From NCBI RefSeq assembly GCF_003672135.1, contig NC_039511.1:4738464-4802463 (forward strand): a stretch of DNA of 64,000 nucleotides. Direction: 5' to 3'. The position numbers were made by a program, and so were the translations under genes. Under the pieces are notes generated by a model, which was not told the DNA's origin, searched no databases, and was given only the letters and a program-made list of their open reading frames with translations. Below are positions 49,501-62,379 of the stretch, one piece after another (position 1 is the first letter of the stretch; each line of letters begins with the position of its first letter). The stretch is from Ooceraea biroi. Taxonomy: Eukaryota > Arthropoda > Insecta > Hymenoptera > Formicidae.

Positions 49501-50932
49501 AAATTTCAATCTTGCTGCGGGCTTCCCGCTCGCGCCCGCGCGCGTAAGTCCCTAATAAATTTTCACTTCAAACGAATCGTCCACAAATATCCTGTTTAAA
49601 GATACTGTTTCGGCGAATAATATTAGTATAATCAAAAGCACTTTCCACAGGCAATTTATTCGGCTGAAATGTTAGCGGTGCTCGAGGATACTCGATCCTC
49701 TTGCTTTGAAACAAACACGAAGCCATCAAATTCAAACTGCGAGCTGCTATTAATCGTCGCTCTCCGTCTCGCTTTTGCACTTTATGTTTCTCTTTCCGCG
49801 AGTATCTCCTTCTTTCAGCGGCACGCAGACGCGAGATAAAATTCAGAAATCCGAGTGCGGTGCTGCGATACAAATGCCCACTAATTTGCTGCATCGTTCA
49901 GTAATCTTATTTCGCGCTCTGATTGCAGGCATTTGCTTTAGTTACGGGATCATTGTATCTCGCTTTCAGGGATTTATCTCGTGATGTCATCTAAACAATT
50001 CTATATATGTCGAGGTCGGCGAATCACGAATCCCCTAGAAGCTTACGTAACACTTAAAAGAGGATGTGCAATATATTTGCGCTGGACGACCAAGATAAAG
50101 GAATAAAACGATCCACCAAGATTCCCAAATAAAAAATTTACAAAAAGCTATTCATATTCATTGCATATAAAAATCAGGAGGGCAAACCACATCAATCGCT
50201 TCGCGACCACATTCAATAAACAGCATCGTTGAATATCAGGTATCCCGTGTAAGAGGCACGTTATCGAGACTATTTACGAGCATGCAGAATCTGGAGCAGA
50301 GACCTACCATCCCCTTACGTTCCTCCCGCCACGCCGCAAAAACCTTTCTCGATATCCAGCTTGCGTTTAGTGCTTCTTTCAGTAACTGCAAGAAGGTTAA
50401 ACATACTTCGCCAAAGGGAGTTATGTACTTCTCTCGCCAGGATTCAGAAATGTTCGTAACTTATTCTTCAGCGCGAGCGTTTAAAATTCCACGAACCTTG
50501 TGTTCTGAGATTCAAGAATCCGCAAATGCGCGTACATATAAATCGAGATTCCGTAATTCAAATATTCGGAAATTGAGATATTTTTGCAAATTTCGAAGTC
50601 TTGATATTGTAGCTGAAATCAAATATTTAAGAACCTCAAAATTCGATATTTATATCTGGTATTTTGGGAATCTATTACTATATAAACTTCCGATCCGCGA
50701 TCCGCGCCAGCTATACGACAAGTCCTAAGCTCCAATTCTCGAGGAAAGCATTCGAGATGCTAAATATCGAAGTTTCAAGTGCACAAGAATGTGAAGGTCT
50801 TTGTATTCGAGAAGGCTCAAGGAACTAACTAAACATATTCGAATACTTGAAGAATGTCGTCGCGACAAAGTTTCATGAGTCGACGTCAAATATATTACGT
50901 AGAAGACGAAGAGAGAGGTAAGAGAGGTAAGG

Positions 50933-50938
<6 letters not shown>
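34543..50938. other. Non-coding stretch, 16 kb
   Basis: No coding exon can be supported. CpG-rich blocks at about 34.7-37.8, 41.6-42.6, 43.2-45.5 and 48.1-49.0 kb alternate with AT-rich ones. Open frames there overlap in several frames and strands and are rich in Arg, Ser, Pro and Ala, as expected from composition alone. It may contain distal regulatory DNA of the gene at 56 kb, but nothing in the sequence proves that. Confidence 0.45.
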
Positions 50939-50965
<27 letters not shown>

Positions 50966-50976
50966 TGTGTGTGTGT
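50939..50976. repeat. Compound (GA)n(GT)n microsatellite
   Basis: About 27 bases of GA followed directly by about 12 bases of GT. Confidence 0.95.
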
Positions 50977-53900
50977 ATTCTGTCTCTTTAGGTACTAACC
51001 CATGGTACTAACTGACTAATGACCTTCTACGGTCCACTGCACACTACCGAAGTAATTAGCTGCGCTAACGAGAGATCGTTATGGAGACCGCAGAGCTGCG
51101 GAAAAGGCGGCGATCTGTCCCTTGCGATGATCAATCGGTGGTCGTTTCACACTGCGATCGCGTCAGTCTGTGTAACAGTCCAATATTCATTACGCAACTT
51201 AATATACCGTTGGTTTCGCGTTACGTTGATAACTGGGGATGTCGTCGTTATCTCGAAAAAATCGAACTAATTCGCCTTCTCGATCGCGAATAAAATCCGC
51301 GAAAAACGCTCTTGGGACGCGACGCCCCGAGTCCTCGCGAACATGAACCTCTGTTAAAAGATTCACCCGCGTTACGTATCGCGCAATCGGAGCGCGCGGG
51401 ATCAAAGATCTCGGGGATCCAGAGGTCCTGGAATTCCGTGAAATGCACGTATCTACCTAACGTATCTGCGGTACACACTTCTACATGTCTGTACGCAAAC
51501 CGAGAACTGCACCGAAAGGAAGAAAGAGAGAGGAAGTAGAGAGAGAAAGAGAGACCAGACACGCAGAGGAAAACGAGCGAGTGGGTGGTACCTGGGTATT
51601 GTAAAGAGCCCTAGAGGTTCTGTATGCACTTCGCGTTGTAAACTCCACCGAACTCCGCTGCTTTCTGCGGCGCGGAGGACCGACGTCGAGCGGCAGGAGG
51701 GAGGGAGGGAGGGTGGATGGGAGGTCGAGCGGCCCGGTACATGCCGAAGACGCATTAATATTAATGTACCGGGATTTACTGTGACACGCTCGAGCCCCGT
51801 GGGTAGGATGTATGTTTACAAATACGTTTCTCAACGTGTGCCAACCACCCCCATCCTGCATCCCTGCATCTGGTCGCGTTTCCCCGCTGACGCGGGCGGC
51901 TCGCAGGCAGCTCTTGTCGGCGGAAGTGGCGAACGGGCAAACTTGGACTACTCGCGTCTTGCGGATCCGACCCAGCTTCCGATGTGCGTTGCGCTCCGGG
52001 AACGGTTACGGCGACCATTAATGCGCTCGGGGAGAGGTACGAGCACGTCGGGGATAATTTTGTACCATTTTGGCCAGCGAGCGCTCCGCTCGAATACGAC
52101 GCTGGTTCAGCCATTCGGCGCGCTAAGGTTCGTTACGCGTCACCGAACAGATTGCGTGGTTCCGTAATCAAATGAACGACGTGGGTGAAAAGTCTTCCTC
52201 GAAAATAGGAATCTTAATAATCCGTGGTCGTTAATATTCCAAAAGTCGGGAAACCAGAGGGGAAAAATATTTAAATTCTGCGAGAATCCGCGAGTATATC
52301 GTGGGGCGCTTCGCGGACTCGAGAACGCGCACGGAGCCACCGGACTCTGAAAGTTTAATCATCCGAGAAAATTAACGTGAAAAATCACGCTTTTAAAGAC
52401 GCGCGGCAATTATTTTCAGCCGGGGCGTTATTCCTAACAATCTGTACTGCCGTTATCCGTGCACGAAATTGTAATAAGTGGAAAGTACACGGCGCACATG
52501 TGCGGGTGCCTCTATCCTGCCGGAGGGTCGTAAAATCGTATCCCGTGGTACTCGTGTTAAAATATTCGTCGCAATTTCGCGCGCCATCGTCGTTCGAATA
52601 GCGTTTTACGCGATGCGGTTACGCGCCTCCGTAAATTCGCTCGCGTCAAGAGAGAAAGAGGGAGAAAGAGACAGAAAGAGAGGACGGAACCCACCCTTTT
52701 TCTATCCAACGAGGCTGGAATCGTTGAATGACAGTCAGTTAATCGAGCGGGCCGCTCCAGTTGGCGAAAACAAAAGCGTTAGAATCCTCCCTCCCAACCC
52801 CCGCTCTGAAGGCCCAGCTCTGAAAAAATAACAGCTCGTTGCGGCGGTGATAAAACGCTCGTCGCGTACGTCGCTCTGCGCGAAAACCAGGCCACACGGC
52901 CGAGATCGGAAGCGGAAATGACACGGGGATAACTATTAGCATACGATTTAGCATCAAATTATTCCCACGCGCACGAACAATTTTATTATATTACCGCGGA
53001 TAATCGCGCGTCAGAGAAAGTTAGGCGCGAGCAATGTGCTTGGAGCACATAAACAATCTACTATTCAGGCATCTCTACGCGCTTCTTGAATATCTAAATC
53101 TATTTCTTTTTAATATTGAAGATTTTCAGTTCTCGAATTTCTGAGTTTTAGAATTTTCGATTGTTTACTATTCGAGATTAAAAGAAGTTTTAATCTCAAG
53201 TCCAAGTCGGAGGGGTTTTTTTTAATAATTCAATTTCTTGCGCCCGCGCCCGTGTAAAATGGTCAACATCGCGAGATGCGAAAGGAGTGTCTGAAAATAA
53301 ACTCGGTTTATCGGTCAACTAATTCCATTATCAACACGGTGGGTGAAAGAATAAGGCGAGACGGTCGAGAAAAATCGACGCGCAAGAAAACGTCGTGTGC
53401 GAGGGACTCGCTAGGAAGTAATTAAAAATTACGCCGCTCGTGGAGGATTATGGTCGGCCGGGAAAAATGGTGGACGTGAGGAGCCGCCGTGGGGAGTGTC
53501 ACGAGCACTTAACTTTTCTTTTCATGGCCGAGTTTGTTTCGTCTTTAAAGGGCGAGCGAGCTTTCCCGGCGATAGCCAGCTAGAAGCGAGGATCCCGAGG
53601 GTGTGAGATTCGTAATTGAGGGTCGACGCCCTTAGGGGCTCCCGAGACGTATCATGTATCAGGCGCTTTCCCAACGTTGGCGCTTCAAATTGCGCGATCC
53701 TTCGATTACAGGATCCATAAATCGTTACATTAAGATCTCTATTTGCATTTCGAGATCGTTGCGCGTTCGCGCGCGGGATTACTGCCTCCCTCCGCGTTTC
53801 CAAAGTAAATTTGTAATTTATAGCGGAAAATGCGTATCGCGTTTTATTGAAAACGGTGTAACGGTGATTTGTTTTTCGGCACTTTTGTAGTATGCTTGTT

Positions 53901-55660
53901 GTCCCGAATGGCGAACGCGCGAGGCGTGCATTTGCGTATTAATAACTAAATACATCCTCCTCGTACATATTCGTTGGCCAAACATTTGCCAAAGTCCGAC
54001 CAGGAAAACATATTTCCAGCCGATTAATTCTGCATCACCAATGAATGTGTCGAACTCTGCGGATATTAACAGCTGCGAATGCCGCCTCTCGAACGTGCGT
54101 TTCGCGACGGCTATATAACGTTCCCGATAGAGTGCATGTGTTTTGGCGTGAGCAAGTTGGTGCACTCTCATCGTTGGGAGGAAGGAGCGGAAGAGGCGTA
54201 TCTAGACTGCTCTAATTACCGGGGCGGATTGGGGCGAACTTAACGCAAGTCCGTTTGTACAAGCGAGGTGAACAGGACAATACGGAAGTTCCGGCGGCGG
54301 CGGACCTTCGCGTTTATATTCGTGATCAGGATCTTTCCTTAATCCGTGCCGCCTCAAGTGGTTTCGAGAATTGGTCCAAGTCCACTCCAGTTAGTAAATA
54401 CCCCATAAACTTCCGTTGGAGTTGGCAATTATATCGCTCCAGATTCGATCCGGGCGCGCTCTGCCCACCCAACACCCTTCACCCCTTCCCGCGCCGCGAT
54501 ATAAGGCGATATTACGAGCACTACTCTATAACTACCTAAATTGTAAGCTAATAATTCCAGGCGATAATTAGTCTTCGATAACAAATTCTGAAATTCAGTC
54601 TCGGGCTCTTAACAGTCCAATATTTCGCGTGCTGTTGCAGGTTCTTTACTCTTCTGGCGTATAAATTTATTTATATCGTTTATGCGCATGGAGTATTTAC
54701 TTAGAGGCATAAATAGCTTTATTCGGGAACATAGAATACAATTCACAACTGGTTATCCCATCTCCTAGCAGTATCCCTTTAACTTTAAATTGCAAGTTAC
54801 AGGACGTGCAACTCGGCTCACACTCTGGAAAAGATAATTCAATTTATGTGCTTAGCTCATCCAGACCGAACAATGTAGCCATATTATCTCCTTATTGCTT
54901 CAACGAGAGGTATTCCCATTAACGATTGCACTTTGATCGACCGTCAAGCAATGATTGTATTAGATTCTTTTTGATTAAGAATTTTTTCTTCGGTTGCCTC
55001 TTCTTCCTTTGCTTAACCATTCTTTCGAAAGCAGTATTTGTTCGCAGATGATTATAACATGCGTTCGATAATGAAAGCACACAGATAATGTTGCTCGTTA
55101 AATGACACGGTTTTCCTTCTATTAAAATCTGAATGGCAATGTCGCAATCGTTCGCAATAAGCACAAAGCAGTATTAAATATCCCATTATTTTATATATCC
55201 CGTTACAGTTTCATTAAAGTTGGCATAAAACTATTTGAGGGTAAGTTACGAAGTAAGTTATATTCCTGAAGTACGATTTGTTAAGCGATTAATTTTTCGT
55301 TTCCTCCCGAAGAAAGATAGCGTTGGCTTCCGACAAAACGGATGTGGTCGTTATAAATAGCCTATTTTATATTCAATTTCCGGTTAGAATTTTATCTCGC
55401 CAAGCAGATGTATCCAGTACAAATTAAAGTATCATGATCCACGAGCGACGCGATCGTGGAAAAGGTGGGTGACGTCACGTGCTCTCGCTCGGCGGTCGCA
55501 CGCGCGCGGGAGGGGTGCGGCAGTGGAGGGGGAAACTCGGCTGCGGGCATGCTACGCCGAAGACTCGTTCCGACGAGGGTGGTGGGGGGTAAGAGGGGTC
55601 CAGGCATGGAGAGGGCGCAGTACCGCGCTATCCTCCGTATCGTTGACACGTCGAGCGGAA
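50977..55660. other. Non-coding stretch upstream of the Fas1-like promoter
   Basis: No coding exon supported. GA-rich tracts at 51518-51556 and 52649-52685 and a GGGAGGGAGGGAGGG run near 51700 lie in CpG-rich DNA. This is the same GA-rich style as the promoter region at 55.66 kb, so alternative or proximal regulatory elements of the gene at 56 kb are plausible. Confidence 0.4.
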
Positions 55661-55744
55661 AGAGTGCGGAGAGAAGAGGGAGAGAGAGAAAGAGAGACGG
55701 ATCCACAGAAGAAAGAGAAAGGAAAAAAAGAGAGAGAAAGAGAG
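55661..55744 (+). promoter_or_regulatory. GA-rich tract upstream of the Fas1-like gene
   Basis: About 84 bases of near-continuous GAGAG/AAGAG, the preferred target of GAGA-factor-like proteins in insects. It lies about 135 bases before a TCAGT initiator candidate and 350 bases before the start codon. The function is inferred from position and composition. Confidence 0.5.
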
Positions 55745-55877
55745 TGACGGTAATACCGTCGCGGTGTCGCTCGTTTAATTGGCACTCGCGGAATCGCCGC
55801 GCGCGGATAATCGTTCCTTTGCCCGATTGCGGTGTCCGGAGGACTTCCGGTCGCGGAGAGCGGCTTCGCGAACGCGG

Positions 55878-55882
55878 TCAGT
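55878..55882 (+). promoter_or_regulatory. Candidate initiator (TCAGT)
   Basis: TCAGT matches the arthropod initiator. A start at the A (55880) would give a 5' UTR of about 210 bases before the ATG at 56090. I see no clear TATA box before it and no matching downstream element, so this is a weak call. Confidence 0.35.
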
Positions 55883-56089
55883 AGTGGCGCGTCGACAGTC
55901 GCATCGCGCACGGTGACGCGTAATCGTCGGCGCGGTCGATCCGCGTTAGCTGATCGTCGATCCGGCCCGCGTAGATCATCGCATCCGCCAGCGTTGCGGT
56001 GAATCGCGTCGTTCGCCGCGAGTGAATAATTGGTGAGATTGTTCTGTCCTGTCATCTCGTGCCTGTCCCGCGGGAACCACCGGAGAACA

Positions 56090-56197
56090 ATGCTGACGTT
56101 CCTGTTCGCCGCGGCGCTCGTCGTCGCGACGCCGTGGGTCCACGCCAGCCAGGTGACCATGGACGCCAAGATCCGCGACGACTCCGATCTGTCTCAG
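56090..56197 (+). CDS. Fas1: Fasciclin-1-like, first coding exon (signal peptide and start of first FAS1 domain)
   Basis: Fasciclin-1 is a secreted or GPI-anchored homophilic adhesion protein of insect neurons, with four FAS1 domains. The exon encodes 36 residues. MLTFLFAAALVVATPWVHA is a clear signal peptide (hydrophobic core, A-x-A-like cleavage near residue 19). The mature start, SQVTMDAKIRDDSDLSQ, ends exactly at CAG|GTAAGT. The KIRDDSDLSQ end matches what I recall of insect Fas1 just before the first FAS1 domain (KLRDDSELSQ then FY). The codons are GC-rich like the surrounding CpG island. The start context is GAACAATG. The remaining exons are outside the window. The main alternative is another secreted protein with a similar short first exon. 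Confidence 0.7.
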
Positions 56198-58237
56198 GTA
56201 AGTGCGCGTTCTATCGCGTCGTACGTGAGTCCGTTCGTTCGAAGCGCCCGCCGATCCGACGCGACGTAACGCGGTGCACGTTGTTAAGCGCGCCACGACT
56301 CCGCGTGTCCTTGGACGTTCGCATAGGAACGGCCGTGTCAAATGAACGGACGCTCGTACGGCACGGTCGCGCACGCTGCCCGACTCGTACATGTTACTCG
56401 TGAGTGTGTCTCGACGGGAAATTTTAATACAGCGATCGCTCATGGCAGTCGCGATGATTGTGCAACGTGCCGTGCAGCGTCACGAGATGTAACCGATCGT
56501 CCGCAGCTTACAAGTTTACCTCCGACTTGACGAGAGTATTGAAGATTGCCGCGTCGTCGTTAGGAATTTGCGTTTAGTTTTTCTCGCTGCTTTTTGCATA
56601 TTTTTATCTTGGATTTTTCATCATTTTTGAGCTTTCCCTCCGCGCGTTATTCCGACCGAGATTCTCGATAAAAGTCAAGGAGATTCTAGTGAATGTTTCA
56701 AAACAGTAACTAAAAGAATGTGACGAATGCAAAGAATATTGACGTGAGTCATTGAATTATGCTAACAATGCAACCGCCAGTTCCATTTTACTCGCGGTAA
56801 TAACTTTTGGCGGGATCAAAGGCGTGTGCTCCGTTCATAAATTGCGTTACCTGCCGCAATCGTCGGGAATGTCAAAATGTTAGGTGGCAAAATGCAAGAT
56901 TTTTGGCATTCTTAACAGCGAATCAAACTACAATTAGCGAAACTAAAACCGTAAGCGCAACGAACATTGAAAAGAGTTTGCAAAGACAACGGCTGTCCTT
57001 TATAAATCGATCTACCATGGAAATCGTTGATGGCGCAGGGATTTCGAAGCAATGTAAAATATTAAGCCGTTTGTATTTCAATATTTTCTTTCCGTTTCGT
57101 TGAAATCCCGAAATTTCGCACGAGTTATTAGAGCTGTCGTTTGCACAGTTTTTTTAGAGAGCCGCAAGAAATCGATTATGTTTCGGAATGACACTTCTGT
57201 CATACGTCACGTCACCCGATATTTTCCGCACGAGATTCACGATTCGGCACGATCGGATGGATCTAGCCGATTGAACGAAACTTGTTCATTTCAACGTGTC
57301 GTTTAATCCTCGCACATCCAACATGAGCACAGCATTGACTGCAAATCAAACTTTCGTATCGCAAAATGGATGGATCTGTTCGTCATTATTCGTGCATTCC
57401 CGCGCTCGTATCCCTATGTATCTATCTCTGATTTCCATAGGATTAACCCTTCGAGAATTTTTCTGTTACAATAGTAACAGTGACTTGATGTAAAAAAGAA
57501 ACTTGAAGCACGCACGATGAAAGAAACGGCGGATCTCATCGTGGAAGTTTCGAATATTCTCCAAAAGATATAGAAAGAATATTCTGCAAGATGAATAAAC
57601 GTGAAGGAAATCATATGAAGACTCGTAAGTTTGCTCTCATCTTGGACAGTTCCGCGAACGGACTCTCGCGGTCGACCGAAAGTTTAAAAAATGTCGAGGA
57701 CTGTCTTGCTTCTTCCTACGAACAGCTTGAAATTTCAGAGCGGTTTTGCGTGGGTGGTCGACTGTGTGCTGGCGAGCGTCTCTGCACTGCATCTCGTCCA
57801 GGTGGTAAACCGATCGTCTGGCCGAACGATGTATGCATCCGTGGGAACTTCCGCGGATGGGTGTTAGAAAGGGTGACGGGGACAGGGGGAAAGGGGAGGG
57901 CAGAAAAGTTCGTAAATCGGGCGTGCGAGATGTTTCCAACTCGGTTGAATAATGTATGAAACCGGCGGTTATTTACTTCATTAACTTCTTCCACGTGGCC
58001 GTAATTAAATTGCGCGAACGGGAAGTTGCGCGAAACGGCGCCTAACTCTCATTAGCCCGTATTTTTTTCCTGCGCTTATCCGGAATTCATGGTGTTTTCG
58101 AAGTTGCGTTGCGTCCGCCGCGTCGCACCCCCCCGTTCTCTGATAAATTGATGAACTTTCGGATGATAGAAATCGGGGAAACGCGCCGTCCTTCTGGATG
58201 TCAGTTTTTTCGATCTCGATTATCACACCTCGGCATA

Positions 58238-58238
<1 letters not shown>

Positions 58239-58262
<24 letters not shown>
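58239..58262. repeat. (TA)n microsatellite
   Basis: A pure TA run of about 24 bases, followed by degenerate AT-rich sequence. Confidence 0.95.
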
Positions 58263-58269
<7 letters not shown>

Positions 58270-61200
58270 TATTGTATATACGCAGACACAGATACGTGAA
58301 TGTACACGTACGCACGGGCGCGTTAAAAAAAAGATTGATGGCGCAATACGGAGCACGCAGAAATCGATACGAACGATACAAATGATAGCGTTGAGTAACG
58401 CGCGGACATTTAGTAAATCCCGGATAATAGACCGAGTGCAGAAAGGAGTCTGTCGGTGCAACGCTGTTGCGCGGTTTTTACGGTGTCGTTAATTAATGCG
58501 ATAATCCAATACCGCCACGTAAATTTCGCCGTAAACGCCACGACAGTGCGGAAAGCTGTTAGTATTTAACGATCCGTGCGAAATAAGAAGGGACTCATTA
58601 TCCCCGCTGCATTCGCTCGTAACTCGATAGTAAACACGATCTACTGTCGGATAGTTTCTCATAACAAAAAATGCTGGACTGATTCACGAGAATTATCGTG
58701 ACGATATGATTCGTCAGACTACTTTGACGGACTATCATTCTTTCCGTTGCTCGCTTGCCCCCGATGAGTCACAAGCTGTTGCACCGAGAACTAATACTAA
58801 TCGACATTAAATGATCGTTAAAAATCAGATCTGCATGCACCTTTTGACAGCAACCAGTGGCACATAAAAATCATAAACAGTATTGAAGTACTAAAGCGAA
58901 GAATTAAGAATCGAAGAATACCGATCGAGATATCAAATAACCATTCTAAAACTTGAAACTATAATAAATAATCATGATTGGGCGATTCGCCTATCGTTTC
59001 GATCTTACTGCTTATGATTTTTTATGCGTCACCGGTTTGGAGGACCATGATTACACAAGTGAAAATACGATGTATCGTGCGTGTGCGAGATTTTTCGAGA
59101 GCGGAGTTAGTTTGCACGCGGTATAGACTGCGTCGTGTTCCATGTCTTCCGTCCACATGTGCCGGCTCTTTCTCATTATTTCGCCCCCACTCGGGCGAGG
59201 GAACCGTGCGGAGTAACCCGGCGCGACGTCTACGCCATGAAGACACTCTCACGCACACGCGTGGGACGCGCCGCGTGCGCGCGTCATGCGTGCGCCCGCA
59301 GCGGAGGCGGCGGCAACACGGTTCCCTTTCTGCGGTCAATGACGTGATTTCAGTCGGACAGCTCGGAGGTGCTCCTTTGTCTACCCCCACGATCGCGTCG
59401 GTTCTCGGGCTTTTTCTGACACGACCGCGGACAAAGTTCAGACATCAGCTTCGTGACCACGATTCCGTCCAATCAGCGCATTCTGCTCGATTAAGCCACG
59501 CGGCGGAGCGCGCGGCGACGGACATTTTTATTTACTCCCCGAGAGAAATCGGAGTCTCGCCGCGCGCTGCGAAATTCAAGCGATCATCCCGGATCAGAAA
59601 CTTGGCGCACGAAAGTCACAATCGAAGAATCTCTTGGGTTCTACTTGACGATTCTCCCGACTGCTCTCCTCAGATCCCGCTTGATGGCACCCTCCGATCG
59701 TTCGCGTTTTAATATTATCGGATATCGGCGTCGATTTTCTCACCTCCTCGATCGGCGATCCTCCTCGATTTCTGCGCGATCAGCTCGGAAGCGCGGTGGA
59801 TTAGCCTCGCGGGGCGGGCGAATCGGTCGGATCAGCATTTTTCATTACGTCAAACCGGCGGCCGACGACGTGCTGAATCACGACGGTGTGCGGAGGAGGA
59901 AATTCCACTCTATTAAAAGATCGCGTCGACCCACGGGTGTGGGTCATAATCCATAGGTTAAGAGCCCCTGGGCTGTATAATACTTACACGAGAGCGGGCG
60001 ATCCGTATTTATATCTGCCGCGCCAGCAACACCTGCTGCCGCGCCGGTATGAATGGAGCTCAACGGGACTTCACGTAAATATTACACGAAAAAAAGAGTG
60101 AAAGGCACGTGCAAGACTGCGACTCGCCACGTGGAAGAAGCTGAGCGTGAGAGCCGCGGCATCAGGAAACGTCTTTCATCTTTGATGCTCGATACATCGT
60201 TCCGCGTGCGCGCGACATTGAAATTATTATCGGCGCGTGGATGTTGTCTACGGGTCCAGATCGACTCGCATACCGTTCGGTCAATTGTCACTTATCGTGT
60301 AGCACGCGCCGCGCCGTTGCCAGCATTACCCGCATATTCTCCGCTTATCAAAGGAATTAAATCCTCTTATTGGACGAAATCAAGTACTATTCAGCCCTTT
60401 GTCACAATAGCTCCGTCAGGGACCGACCTCGACAGCGTGCGTTGAGAGATTCGATCTCTTTCCGAAGCTTTAAGGTGGATTGTTCTGTAAATTTTTACGA
60501 TTGATAATTTCGATTTCAAGAATTCTCTCAGAAAAGTCGAATAAGCCTAAAAACTGATAAGTTGGTAATAAGTCTGGAAAGAAATACTTATTTTTTGTTG
60601 AGTGCAATGCATTATTGATGTGCATGCGTGATTCGTAGTTCAAATTGATATTACGCCGCGAGTTCCTGCATAAGCGCCACGAAAAAATTTCCGACAGGGG
60701 ATATTAACTCGCGTGCAGACAAGCCTTTCCGATGTCAATATTGAATGAAAACTGACGTTCGTCCCGTCGACGACATTACAATAATGCGTTTCTTGCTTCT
60801 CTCTCTTCGGCTCGGCGGGGCGAACGATTCCGCCCGGCAACTTGTTGCTGCGACAAAAATCGCCCGGACGGTTCTCGTCGGGGGTTAGTTTTAGTCCCGA
60901 TCGATTCGGTAAACTACTCCCAAACATGGAGATATCGAGGCCGATTTTCGCGGACTTTATTTAGTCAGCCGATCGTCCCATTTTACGAGTCGAAGATATG
61001 TCGCCACACTCAGTTACGTCCGGCGCCGAAATAAAAATTTACGATTCGCAAGTCAATGTGGTGTTATAATACGGAATACCTCCTGTCCATAATTCAGCAC
61101 ATAGCTCTCTTGCCGTTCTCGCGGATTCGCCAATAAATTTTATGAAAGCGGAAGTCGCCAGTTTGCCGCATTGCCTACGAATGGCTGATGTACCTCGTGT

Positions 61201-62379
61201 AGAGAACACTGTAGGGGATGGACATTATTTCTCCTCCATTGTAGAGCAATGATGTGATTGTAATAATACAACTTTGGTTTACCATCTCATAATGATATTA
61301 TTAGCATGCTGCGATTTGAAGATTTGCGAGACTAAAATCTCGACTGTACGTGGAAGAACATTCTCAGTCAAAAAGGTGCAAAAACGAGGTATCCATTCCC
61401 GGAAGAGTTGCGTAAGTCATGACGGGAGCAAAAAGGCGCACGGTATAAAGGAACGGGGGAAAATAGCAGGGTTCGTATTTCGCTTTACCTTCTGCAAATA
61501 CTTAGCCCTGTGAATCACGTAATCGGGTCGCTACCTCGTTCTGGAAATCATCGGCAATCGACGCGCCGAGTATGTATCCTCGCCACGGTCGAACGAAGGT
61601 TGCAAATAACCGGTTTCGTTTCTCCCCTCCTCGGCTAGGGAGAGAAGAAGATTCTGAAATTAAGAGAGACAGAGAGGAAGAGAGAGAAGGGGGAGGGTTG
61701 GCGCCGCCAACCATTTCCAATTTCCAACGAGCCGATGAACCGAGAAACAGCACAGCTAATAGAAACGGTGCGGCCTTTCGCGAGATATCTCCATCGCGAA
61801 AATATTTACGAGTAATCTTTGCCCGCGTAATAGTTGTTTCTTGACAAATATTTCAAGCCTTGCTCGCGAGAGGATAGATCACCGCGAAGGGTCCATAATG
61901 GAGGGAAAAAGCTCATTTTTCGTGTAATTTGCCTTCGATTTCTCTCTCAACGACGAGACGATCCCTCGAATCTTCATTATCCACCTCCGAGAGATTCCCA
62001 TTCCCGGATCCGTTTGGACTCGAATGCTCCTCTGATTATCGGTGATCCCGCTCCAGCAGTGAATGGATTTCCATAAAACGGCAGGTTTTTCCGAGAGCGT
62101 TCGCACTCGAGAACGCTCTTGCGATTGCATGCACGCGCCCTACATCGAACATTACCTTCGATTTTTCGGTGTTCGACATTTCCTTTCAGCTTGTCCTACC
62201 GAGGCAAGGTGGAGTTGGTCTTTCCCACGGATATTGCCGTATCTAGGTCTTCGTGACTTAGGCGGGGGAGGAGCAGTGCATATCGATCTAAGTACGTCGA
62301 AGGTCGCGGCGATGGCTCGGTTGGGTCGTGTTTGCGGACACCAACACTGATAGCCTGTTAGCTGTAGTGGACCGCAGTG

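Noticed and set aside
50282..50728. A 148-codon plus-strand frame
   Set aside because: No recognised motif. The second half translates repetitive AT-rich sequence, and no splice or promoter context is seen.
54430..54460. A GATTCGATCC stretch resembling a tRNA T-arm
   Set aside because: No matching D-arm, anticodon arm or acceptor stem at the right distance.
55552..56169. A 205-codon minus-strand frame over the Fas1-like promoter
   Set aside because: It overlaps the supported plus-strand exon and the GA tract. The KRE/SLSL-type content is a translation of the repeats.
58978..59712. The longest uninterrupted reading frame in the intron (244 codons, plus strand)
   Set aside because: It is rich in Arg, Ser, Pro and Thr with no domain pattern, lies in CpG-rich DNA with open frames on several other frames, and lacks flanking splice logic. 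It looks compositional.
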